A stretch of 64,000 bases of DNA. Origin: Paenibacillus sp. DMB20. GTDB taxonomy: Bacteria; Bacillota; Bacilli; Paenibacillales; Paenibacillaceae. Location of the stretch: contig NZ_LAZU01000021.1 in NCBI RefSeq assembly GCF_000987955.1, forward strand, positions 124,001-188,000. Reading direction: 5' to 3'. How positions within the stretch are numbered: the stretch's first letter is position 1; every line of letters begins with the position of its first letter. The position numbers and the translations under genes were made by a program. The notes below the pieces were generated by a model. The model was not told where the DNA came from and did not search any database. It saw only the letters and a program-made list of their open reading frames with translations. Below are positions 45,627-52,868 of the stretch, in pieces.

Positions 45627-45660
45627 AGTCTAAAAAAACTATTTTAATGGAGGCAAGAAT

Positions 45661-47394
45661 ATGAGAATAACGCTGAGGGCGAGGTTCGTAGCAGTGCTAA
45701 GTTTAGTGGTAGCTTTCTCGATGGCAGGCACTTCCGGTTTGGTTATGGCATCGGGGGAGACCAATCCTCCCTTTGAAACGGAAGTCATTGTAAGAACAGT
45801 GAACCAGTTTAAAAATAAGGCGGATGTACTCACTTTTATCGAAATGTCCAAACGCTACGGAGTCGATGTCATCAGCATGAACGTCAAGCAGGATGAAGAC
45901 GACGAGGTTCCGTCTGGCCGGGTGTTTTATCAGAGTGATATCGCGCCTGTAGCGAGTGGATACGAGAATTTCGATGCGTTGCAGGAGGTCGTGACGGCAG
46001 CCCATGCAGCAGGGATCAAGGTTCATGCTTGGATTCCGCAGTTCCACGATCAGGAGGCCTTTCTGAAGCACAAAGACTGGCAGATGCAGTCGCTGGTCGA
46101 CGGGGTTCGAACCCCGTTTACAGGCTCAAACGGCAACGAATACTTCGTTAATCCGCTTCATCATGAAGTTCAGCAGTATGAGCGCTCCATCATTCGGGAA
46201 GTGATTGAGAACTATCCTGTAGACGGCGTTGTGCTGGATTGGATCCGCTTCGACAATTACAATATGGACGTGAGCGATTACACGGTCGCAAAGTATCAGG
46301 AGCAGTTCGGATACTCACCGCTTAGCATTGACTTCGAGACGGATTCGCCTCGGCGCAAGCAGTGGAATGACTGGAGAACCGATCAAATCGGACAGTATGT
46401 AGGGGATATTCGCAAGGACATTTCCCAGTCCTCGAAGCCAGGAATGCAGCTAGGCGTGTATATTTTGCCGCCGGAATTTGTAGAGGTTGGGCAGGATGTA
46501 TCCAAATTCAAGCAATCTATCGATTTTGTCGCTCCCATGGCGTATTTCGATGACTGGGATTTCAACAGCGATTGGGTATACAGCAAAGAATATGGTATTT
46601 TGAAGGATACGAGCGATCGGATCAGCGGCAATCAAGTGGAAATTGTAGCTACTCTGGATAATGACTGGACCGATGACGAATATCAGGAGATATATAAAGG
46701 AATCCGCGATAATTATCCGGGCGTAAAGCGTCTCTCATTCTTTGCTTATGGGACTTGGCCCGAAGCCGAGCTGGCGAAAATCAATGAACGCACAACTTGG
46801 CCGACGCCGGACTGGACGCCACCGGCAGAACAGGATTACCCGGCCAAGCTGCCGACAGGCTGGAAGGCGAGAAATATTGGTTCTATGCCAGGGGACGTTG
46901 TATACCATTCTTCTAAAAAGCAGTTTTCGCTGAGCAGCCGCTCCACGGATATTTGGGGGAGAGCGGATCGGCTGAACTTTATATATCAACCCGTGAAGGG
47001 CGATACGGAGATGATTCTTCAGGTACGGTCGATGGACCGTCTTCACGGTTGGGCCAAGGCCGGCATTATGATACGGGAGTCTTTGAGTCATGATTCAAAG
47101 CACGCGGATATGATGATCACCTCCGAGAACGGCGCCGCGTTCCAATATCGGCAAGAAACAAAGGGGAGCACGACCGACCAAACCGCGGATGGATCCGCTC
47201 CAAGCTGGCTGAAGCTGAGCAGGAAGGGAAATACCTTCATCGGGTCGATTTCTGCCGACGGCAGGAATTGGGCAGCGGTCGGGACAGTCAGTATCCCCAT
47301 GGACCAACAGGTATATATTGGCATAGCGCTTAGCAATCCGGGAGACGATCCGGGGAGCAAGGCCGTCTTCACCAATGTGAAGTTAAATCAATAA
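45661..47394 (+). CDS. secreted glycosidase-like protein (GHL10/DUF187-type barrel) with C-terminal beta-sandwich
   Basis: Signal peptide about 1-30 (LSLVVAFSMAGTSGLVMA). Residues about 40-390 form a TIM-barrel like glycosidase relatives of the GHL10/DUF4015 group: YGVDVISMNVKQDEDDEVPS, AHAAGIKVHAWIPQFHDQEA, YFVNPLHHEVQQYERSIIRE, GVVLDWIRFDNYNMDVSDYT and DFVAPMAYFDDWDF, whose strand-end Asp/Glu residues are likely catalytic. The C-terminal 180 residues (GDTEMILQVRSMDRLHGWAK, AGIMIRESLSHDSKHADMMI, WLKLSRKGNTFIGSISADGR) resemble a DUF1349/concanavalin-like carbohydrate module. It follows the binding protein by 34 bp (GGAGG upstream) and probably acted on the same polysaccharide. Confidence 0.8.
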   Translation: MRITLRARFVAVLSLVVAFSMAGTSGLVMASGETNPPFETEVIVRTVNQFKNKADVLTFIEMSKRYGVDVISMNVKQDEDDEVPSGRVFYQSDIAPVASGYENFDALQEVVTAAHAAGIKVHAWIPQFHDQEAFLKHKDWQMQSLVDGVRTPFTGSNGNEYFVNPLHHEVQQYERSIIREVIENYPVDGVVLDWIRFDNYNMDVSDYTVAKYQEQFGYSPLSIDFETDSPRRKQWNDWRTDQIGQYVGDIRKDISQSSKPGMQLGVYILPPEFVEVGQDVSKFKQSIDFVAPMAYFDDWDFNSDWVYSKEYGILKDTSDRISGNQVEIVATLDNDWTDDEYQEIYKGIRDNYPGVKRLSFFAYGTWPEAELAKINERTTWPTPDWTPPAEQDYPAKLPTGWKARNIGSMPGDVVYHSSKKQFSLSSRSTDIWGRADRLNFIYQPVKGDTEMILQVRSMDRLHGWAKAGIMIRESLSHDSKHADMMITSENGAAFQYRQETKGSTTDQTADGSAPSWLKLSRKGNTFIGSISADGRNWAAVGTVSIPMDQQVYIGIALSNPGDDPGSKAVFTNVKLNQ

Positions 47395-47894
47395 CATTGT
47401 GTGTTAAAAGCGGGTTCGGTCTGCTGATGCTCGCGAAATGGGGACAATGTCCGAACCGGAATGGATAAGGAATTTACGTATGGCCAGTCCAATATACTCG
47501 TTGTGGCATTAGCTGGGATACCGGTTAATGCCACTTACCTGTTCAAGGGGATGGCAAAGATGACGGGTATTGTTTCCTACATACTTGCTCCTGATGTAAT
47601 CAGACGGAAACAGAAGAAACAACTTTTAGTGCTTCAACCTCACGCCCGGTACGTTATATAATAGAGGCGTGAAAAAACGAACGTAGGCCGTGAAATGCCT
47701 GCCTTATGTCGAATACATGGCTGGTGCGAATGTGAAGCGAGAACATGATTTTCCCGGGGGATTCGCACCAAAATATGACCGTTTATTTCCTGTTTGGAAG
47801 TAATAAAGGGTTGTTTTTTGATTTATCATTGAAGGATAGAATTTATTTTTTGTAGTTAAACGACTTTTTGGGCTGTTTTGTCTAAAAAATCGGC
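47395..47894. other. gap without a supportable gene
   Basis: No terminator, ribosome site plus ORF, or recognisable protein fragment is visible. The last 80 bp become AT-rich toward CRISPR array B and may be leader-derived. Confidence 0.4.
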
Positions 47895-47993
47895 GTCGCA
47901 CCCTACGCGGGTGCGTGGATTGAAATCAGTATATCGATTCCACGATTCCCTTGATCGCCTGGTCGCACCCCACACGGGTGCGTGGATTAAAAT
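47895..47993 (+). CRISPR. type I-C-like CRISPR mini-array B (two repeats, one spacer)
   Basis: Repeat 1 (47895-47926) and repeat 2 (47962-47993) are both 32 nt and begin GTCGCACCC, with GGGTGCGTGGATT near the end; they differ at a few positions (CTACGC versus CCACAC, GAAAT versus AAAAT). The spacer is 35 nt (47927-47961). Repeat 2 carries the same ATTAAAAT end as the degenerate last repeat of array A. No cas genes are nearby. Confidence 0.85.
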
Positions 47994-48166
47994 GTAAAAT
48001 CGGCCGCAACATTAATACATCTCAGTGCATTAAAAAGGCGAGAGCGAACCGATATCTAAATGCTTCTATACTGCTTTTATAGCCTCCCTCTAATCATTCA
48101 AAAATCCACATTGTTTTCCCATAGAAGTAGTAACTTTTTACCACATAGCCCACACCAAGAATGAAC
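47994..48166 (+). repeat. CRISPR trailer segment, copy 2 of a duplicated block
   Basis: Homologous to 41342-41496, with an insertion of about 15 bp near 48020. It lies in the same position behind the terminal repeat and, as in copy 1, an immunity or toxin gene follows within 60-90 bp. Confidence 0.75.
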
Positions 48167-48224
48167 CGATTTATGATGGGAAAAAATCAACTAAAATACG
48201 CTATGATGATTAAGGAGGGCTACC

Positions 48225-48632
48225 TTGGAAGAGATTTGGAGAATATGGGAAGTCGGAAATGAAATGAAATCAAAGTATTATGTTGAATCCATAATTGATA
48301 ATATTGAGGGATTCCGTATATTGCTTTCTGAGGCTAATGATGAATCTAAGAAAGTAGAGATATTATTCGAGGATTCGGTACATGCCTACAGAAGTACTGA
48401 TGAAAGTTTTAGGCAAAGTACAATAAACTACCTTGATGAGTATTACGGGACTGAGTTCTATCGAGACCGTACTTTTTTCAAGGTGTCAAATTCGAAATAC
48501 ATTCAATGGCTATCATTACAGTCCTTCGGCATTGCTGACTCAGAGCCAGTACATCACTTTTCCATCTTAGCAGTAGATTCTGTCGTGGATATTATTGCCG
48601 CATACGAACCGAAAATTTCCAAGCTATATTAA
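48225..48632 (+). CDS. orphan immunity-like protein
   Basis: GGAGGG five bases before TTG 48225 sets the start; no nearby ATG has a site. The 135-residue acidic, low-GC protein reads YYVESIIDNIEGFRILLSEA, KKVEILFEDSVHAYRSTDES and FKVSNSKYIQWLSLQSFGIA, followed by PVHHFSILAVDSVVDIIAAY. The order (short beta strands, FEDSVxAYRxTDE, SFGI..PxxHFxIxxxDxxxDIIA) is typical of small Bacillales immunity proteins found behind type VII toxins. No toxin precedes it; instead the CRISPR trailer does. It shares a 17-bp element with the downstream side of the toxin-immunity pair at 43 kb. Confidence 0.6.
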   Translation: MEEIWRIWEVGNEMKSKYYVESIIDNIEGFRILLSEANDESKKVEILFEDSVHAYRSTDESFRQSTINYLDEYYGTEFYRDRTFFKVSNSKYIQWLSLQSFGIADSEPVHHFSILAVDSVVDIIAAYEPKISKLY

Positions 48633-48640
48633 TGTTTTGG

Positions 48641-48676
48641 GCGGTTACTCATTTTTGAGCTAACCGCTTGTTCTTT
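48641..48676 (+). terminator. terminator after the orphan immunity gene
   Basis: GCGGTTACTC / GAGCTAACCGC stem with a T-rich loop, then TTGTTCTTTT. Confidence 0.7.
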
Positions 48677-48682
48677 TGGGAT

Positions 48683-48699
48683 GGGGGCTACCCAGTGCC
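48683..48699 (+). repeat. 17-bp element shared with 43170-43186
   Basis: GGGGGCTACCCAGTGCC occurs here and again at 43170-43186, each time just after the terminator of an immunity-like gene. With the shared trailer upstream it brackets both cassettes. Confidence 0.6.
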
Positions 48700-48821
48700 G
48701 AATGAACAAGTTCACCTCATCATTACCAACATAACCATTGTTCAACCTATAGGATGTTTTCACGAATGTATCTCTGTCAATAGAGTAGACACATGAAACA
48801 GAGAAAATCATAACAATAGGT

Positions 48822-49118
48822 GGTTCATACGTTCGTATTGGTTGGGCTTGTAATACTCTATGGACGAGTGGATCCTTTTTCCATTTTAAAAGCTTGCAAT
48901 GTATTCGAAAATGCGTTTTCGTGCCTGCTCTCGTGTTTTAAACTTTTCCAGGTAGATCAGTTCTTTCTTGATAACACTGTGAAAAGACTGATGAATGCGT
49001 TGTCATAGCAGTATCCTTTTCGGCTCACGCTGCCCTTCATGTTGTACTCCTTTAGCCGGGCTTTGTAGTCATGGGAGGCATACTGGCTGCCGCGGTCAGG
49101 ATGATGTAGGATGCCTTG
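48822..49118 (-). mobile_element. IS3-family transposase (OrfB) C-terminal remnant
   Basis: On the minus strand ILHHPDRGSQYASHDYKARL followed by KEYNMKGSVSRKGYCYDNAF is the integrase-core block of IS150/IS1222-like transposases, with the DDE Asp region and its terminal NxxxES block degraded to N-A-F-I-S. It continues through ELIYLEKFKTREQARKRIFE to KRIHSSIEYYKPNQYERMN, with one internal stop and a shift. The N-terminal part, OrfA and both terminal repeats are missing. It is dead and abuts the GntR fragment. Confidence 0.82.
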
Positions 49119-49124
49119 TGGCAA

Positions 49125-49400
49125 TGAACAAGGTGGCCCAATCCACCTATCAGATCCAGCGAGATGTTGACCGCCCTGCGGGGCAAATTGTACGCGGAGT
49201 GTACAAACCGGGAGAGTATCTTCCTTCCGAAACGGACTTGGCAAAAGTATTCATGCTCAGCAAAAACTCCGTCCGGCTTGTTCTGGACAAGCTGGTGAAG
49301 AGGGAATTATCGAAAAAATACCGCGCGTGGGCAATTTGGTGAAGAAGCATGAGTCCTCGGAGGTTCGTTCGGCGTTTATTCCTTCTTGTATCTCCAGGCT
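49125..49400 (+). pseudogene. GntR-family regulator remnant
   Basis: AGQIVRGVYKPGEYLPSETD followed by LAKVFMLSKNSVRLVLDKLV is a GntR winged-helix domain, continuing after a -1 shift near 49295 as EGIIEKIPRVGNLVKKHE. The start is replaced by IS-derived sequence and the effector domain is lost after about 30 more residues. Such regulators accompany sugar ABC loci, so it may be debris of the 43-47 kb locus. Confidence 0.6.
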
Positions 49401-49438
49401 AATCGGCGTTGAAGCAACAAGACGATCCGCCAAGGAAA

Positions 49439-49482
49439 AAAAAGAGATGGCTGCCTATCTGATGGGCAGTCATCTCTTTTTT
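49439..49482. terminator. bidirectional terminator-like hairpin
   Basis: AAAAAGAGATGGCTGCC / GGGCAGTCATCTCTTTTTT stem with an 8-base loop and T6 on the plus side, A-run on the minus side. Confidence 0.82.
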
Positions 49483-49486
49483 GAAG

Positions 49487-49520
49487 ATATAAGAAGGTGT
49501 AAGCTTCGAAAGACGCAGCG
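49487..49520 (+). repeat. dispersed intergenic repeat, copy 2
   Basis: AGATATAAGAAGGTGTAAGC then TTCGAAAGACGCAG, nearly identical to 1150-1183. Again it immediately follows a terminator. Confidence 0.5.
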
Positions 49521-49659
49521 TTTAATCCTGACGCCCCGCCAACTCTTTCGATTGCCAATAGAAGAAGGTATTGCGGAATTCCAATCATTTCCACAATGGC
49601 AAAACATAAAAAATCATTAATTTCCGAGGGTTTGGAGCTTCTCGTATCGTCATATATTA

Positions 49660-50601
49660 TCAGCCTCTCCCGGCAGAGTCCTGGAAATCAGGATCCCATT
49701 GATATTGGTCGCGCACGATTCTGTCGACCTCTTCGGGTACCCGACCCCAAGGCTCATTGGGGTACTGCTGAATCATTCTGTGCAAGCGCAGCAGGCGGTC
49801 CTTCGGCAGCCGGTAGGCATACCGGCGAATTAATCCGGGATACGCGAGCACATACCGTTTCATTCTTGCGGCTGCTCCGGCCACGCCGGCCAGGATGTCC
49901 TGACCGTTTTTAAGACCGAGGATTTCCGGCTCGTAATGGATGACGTATCGGAACGTCCGGTCTTTGATCAGTTCCCGCTTGATTTTGGCAATCTCGCCGA
50001 TATAATCGACCAGCAGCGGGTCATATTGCTCCAGCAGAAGCGGTTCCAGCTCCAGTTCCATATCTTTGCGCAGTGCAAAGTGATGGAGAAGCCCAAGCTG
50101 CTGCAGCCGAATCGTATCGTTGTGAATCAGGGGGCGCAGCTGGCGCAGCAGTTCGTATGTGAGCTGCTTGTCCTCATCCCAGTGTGAGAAGGCTGTCTCC
50201 CAGTCACGGTACATGTCCCGGATCAATTGCACCTGTTCCTGCTGCAGCAGCCGATCCAGCTCCCGGCTGCATTCGGAAGAGAACGACTTTCGCTGGATGT
50301 ACCAAAGAATGCCTATAAGCAGCAGGGCTGCGGCAAGGCAGAGCATTCTCTGGGCGAACGTTTCGCTCAGGAGGACGCCGACCAGTCCCATGAACGCCGC
50401 AAAGAGACGTTTCGTTAGCATTGACCGTTTTACATTGACGGCCGACTGACGCTCGATCGGGCGCAGAGCGGTTTTGCCGCAGGAAGGACAGACTTCGTCT
50501 TCCAACACAGAGAAGGAGCCGCATGATTTGCATCTGCTGATTAAATCATAGAGTTGCCTTGGCTTGTGGTAAGGTCTGAAATGGACTGGTATTTTTTTCA
50601 T
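49660..50601 (-). CDS. zinc-ribbon membrane protein, divergent to the vWA/tubulin-like cluster
   Basis: About 313 residues. The N-terminus carries a zinc ribbon (SRCKSCGSFSVLEDEVCPSC, two CxxC pairs). Two helices follow (about 80-120: LFAAFMGLVGVLLSETFA, LCLAAALLLIGILWYIQ), then an all-helical cytosolic region of about 190 residues rich in L, R, E and Q. No enzyme motif is seen. It overlaps a small membrane ORF upstream (ATGA) and shares a 320-bp divergent promoter region with the cluster, and a Zn ribbon recurs in the cluster GTPase, so it is probably part of the same system. That link is inference. Confidence 0.65.
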   Translation of the reverse strand: MKKIPVHFRPYHKPRQLYDLISRCKSCGSFSVLEDEVCPSCGKTALRPIERQSAVNVKRSMLTKRLFAAFMGLVGVLLSETFAQRMLCLAAALLLIGILWYIQRKSFSSECSRELDRLLQQEQVQLIRDMYRDWETAFSHWDEDKQLTYELLRQLRPLIHNDTIRLQQLGLLHHFALRKDMELELEPLLLEQYDPLLVDYIGEIAKIKRELIKDRTFRYVIHYEPEILGLKNGQDILAGVAGAAARMKRYVLAYPGLIRRYAYRLPKDRLLRLHRMIQQYPNEPWGRVPEEVDRIVRDQYQWDPDFQDSAGRG

Positions 50602-50750
50602 GGCGTCTTTCTGCTCCTGTCGTTCAATAGAGAGAGAAGCCGGCTGTCAATATCTTTCGGTGCGGGTGACTTTTTATGTCGAATCCAGTAGGTGACGGCT
50701 TGAATGACAATAAAAAGAAACAAAATCGCGATACATCCGTATGCAAACAT
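50598..50750 (-). CDS. 50-residue membrane ORF preceding the zinc-ribbon gene
   Basis: Minus strand ATG 50750 with AAGGA about 11 bases upstream. The product has one helix (F-A-Y-G-C-I-A-I-L-F-L-F-I-V-I-Q-A-V-T-Y-W) followed by a basic tail ending in ...L-L-N-D-R-S-R-K-T-P. Its TGA overlaps the ATG of the zinc-ribbon gene, so the two are coupled. An ATG four codons earlier (50762) has no room for a ribosome site. A likely small subunit or anchor. Confidence 0.55.
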   Translation of the reverse strand: MFAYGCIAILFLFIVIQAVTYWIRHKKSPAPKDIDSRLLSLLNDRSRKTP

Positions 50751-50762
50751 AGTGAGTCCCAT

Positions 50763-51070
50763 CCTTTTATACAATATCTTTGGTCAAGTTATTGCTGGAA
50801 ATGACATTGCTATATAGCTTTGTTCCTATATTGTAATGGTATTATGGTTGAACTTTACAATCCCTGATTATATCATAATGACAGTCGGTGGTAGATTTAG
50901 TAAATATAATGTCGCAAACAGTAAATTAAAGAAGAAAAATAGCGAACCAAGAAGATGTTTATCTCGTTTTAACAATAGCAAGAACGATTGGGTATAACAA
51001 TGAGTGCCGTTTCAGCGCGCTTGCGTGTGCCTGCCATTAACCTATCATTTTATGATAAAGGAGTACAACT
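50763..51070. promoter_or_regulatory. divergent promoter region of the cluster
   Basis: This AT-rich gap must hold promoters for the leftward pair and the rightward cluster. Candidate TATAAT-like texts exist (TATTGTAATGGTATTATGG near 50830) but none is paired with a convincing -35 box. AAAGGAG at 51056-51062 is the ribosome site of the first rightward gene. Confidence 0.35.
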
Positions 51071-52852
51071 ATGCTTCAGAGAAAAGTGATCGCTTATATG
51101 ATGTTGTTCACTCTGGTATTCAGCTTCATGCCGTGGATCGGGGGGGAAGCCGCTGCTTCTTCTACCCGGACGGCGTCTAAAATCGATGCGATGCTCGTTA
51201 TCGACGTGAGCAACTCGATGGATACGAGTGATACGGATAAAATCGGAAACGAAGCGATGAAGATGTTCATTGATATGTTGTCTACTACCGGAGACAAGGT
51301 GGGCATCGTTGCCTACACCGACAAAATCGAACGCGAGAAGGCGCTGCTCGAGATGCGGTCCGAGACCGACAAGGGGGATCTCAAGCAATTCATCGACGAA
51401 CTGAACCGCGGAGCCTATACGGACATCGCCGTCGGGGTGAAAGAAGCGGTCAAGGTGCTTGAGCAGGGAGCCGAGCCTGATCATGAGCCGATGATCGTTC
51501 TGCTTGCGGACGGCAACAATTACCTGAATAAGAACGGTTCCCGTACGCAGGCGGAGTCGGACCAAGAGCTGAGCGCTGCGGTAGCCGACGCGAAGCAGAA
51601 GGGCATCCCGATCTACACGATCGGGCTTAACGCCGACGGGCAGTTGAATCAGGACGCGCTGGCGGACTTGTCCAAGCAGACGAACGGCAAATCATTTGTC
51701 ACGTCTTCCGCGGACGATCTGCCGCAAATATTGAGCGAGATTTTCGCCAGTCATCAGAAACTGAAAATCGTTCCGATTCAGTCGATGACGGGGAGCGGAA
51801 GCTATCAGGACGTGACAGTGAATGTGCCAAACGCGAACGTGATGGAGGCCAATATTTCCATCATGTCCTCAAAGCCGGTCGATCTGAGGCTTTACGATCC
51901 GTCCGGCAAGGCGGCAGCCATCCCCGGGGATGATGTACGGCTGTCCCGCTCGAAGAGTTATTCCCTGCTGAAGCTGCTTGAGCCGGCTCAGGGCGATTGG
52001 AAGCTGCAGGTAAAAGGGGCGGAGAAAGACAAAATCGATATTAATCTCGTCTTTAACTATGATTTGAAGCTGGCGCTGGACCCGATTCCGTCCAAAATCC
52101 ACAAACCGGGCGACAAGATCCAAATCAACGCTTATTTGACCAGCAATGGCCAGAAGCTGCAAAATGATGCGCTCTATCGCAATATGAAAGCCGTGCTTCA
52201 TGTTAAGGATCTTGATACGGGGAAAATCGCCAACCTTTCGCTCGTTAACGCGGGAGATCGCTTCACGGGTGAGTTCGAGGTGAAGGACAAGCATGATTAT
52301 GAGCTAAAAGTAAGGGCTGAGGAGAAAAGCTTTTACCGGGAGACGGTACCGGTTAAGGTCAGCGCGAAGACGGGGGCAGGCGCAGGGGCCTCTGCCCAGC
52401 CAGGGGCTGGCGGGGAAGAGGAAAAGCCGTTCCCGATGTGGATTATCTATTCAGCCGCCGGCGCGGCTGTGCTCGGTCTGGCAGCCGCCTTCCTGTTAGC
52501 AGCATGGAAGAAGGCGAACCGCGGCTTCGTAGGCCAGTTGGTGATTGAAGTGCGGGATGAGAACACGGGCGAGAAGAGCCATCCTCAATATAAGAAGTTG
52601 AACGCCTTCAAAGGCAAGTGTACGCTCCACCAACTGCTGCAACTGGCTCCCGAGTTCAAGGAGACCGAGAAGATGGTGTTCATTCCGGACAGGAACGACC
52701 GCATTCTGCTCAAGAACGGCTCAAGCGGTACCATCGAGAAATCAGGTCGAGCCGTCGACGCGAGCAGAGGTTTGGAACTGAAGAGCGGCGATCGGATTAC
52801 CGTTCCGTTAACTCAGGCAGATAAAACGATCTGGATCGAATATATCGTATAG
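51071..52852 (+). CDS. secreted/membrane vWA-domain protein with cytosolic C-terminal domain
   Basis: Signal peptide about 1-29 (MLFTLVFSFMPWIGGEAAA). vWA domain about 38-230 with an intact metal site: DVSNSMD (DxSxS), Thr in GAYTDIAVG, and Asp in VLLADGNN. A beta-rich extracellular region follows (about 235-435), then one helix (about 456-478, MWIIYSAAGAAVLGLAAAFL) and a 110-residue cytosolic tail (RGFVGQLVIEVRDENTGEKS, GLELKSGDRITVPLTQADKT) of FHA- or ubiquitin-like strand pattern. It looks like an outside sensor with an inside effector contact. First gene of a seven-gene co-directional cluster; 16 bp precede the next gene. Confidence 0.8.
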   Translation: MLQRKVIAYMMLFTLVFSFMPWIGGEAAASSTRTASKIDAMLVIDVSNSMDTSDTDKIGNEAMKMFIDMLSTTGDKVGIVAYTDKIEREKALLEMRSETDKGDLKQFIDELNRGAYTDIAVGVKEAVKVLEQGAEPDHEPMIVLLADGNNYLNKNGSRTQAESDQELSAAVADAKQKGIPIYTIGLNADGQLNQDALADLSKQTNGKSFVTSSADDLPQILSEIFASHQKLKIVPIQSMTGSGSYQDVTVNVPNANVMEANISIMSSKPVDLRLYDPSGKAAAIPGDDVRLSRSKSYSLLKLLEPAQGDWKLQVKGAEKDKIDINLVFNYDLKLALDPIPSKIHKPGDKIQINAYLTSNGQKLQNDALYRNMKAVLHVKDLDTGKIANLSLVNAGDRFTGEFEVKDKHDYELKVRAEEKSFYRETVPVKVSAKTGAGAGASAQPGAGGEEEKPFPMWIIYSAAGAAVLGLAAAFLLAAWKKANRGFVGQLVIEVRDENTGEKSHPQYKKLNAFKGKCTLHQLLQLAPEFKETEKMVFIPDRNDRILLKNGSSGTIEKSGRAVDASRGLELKSGDRITVPLTQADKTIWIEYIV

Positions 52853-52868
52853 GGAGGAACATCCATTT

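Noticed and set aside
47461..47661. A 66-codon ORF before CRISPR array B.
   Set aside because: It lacks a ribosome site and recognisable features; the stretch looks non-coding.
41248..47993. A single long CRISPR array spanning both repeat sites.
   Set aside because: The 6.6 kb between them holds ordinary genes; only two tiny arrays exist and no cas gene is present.
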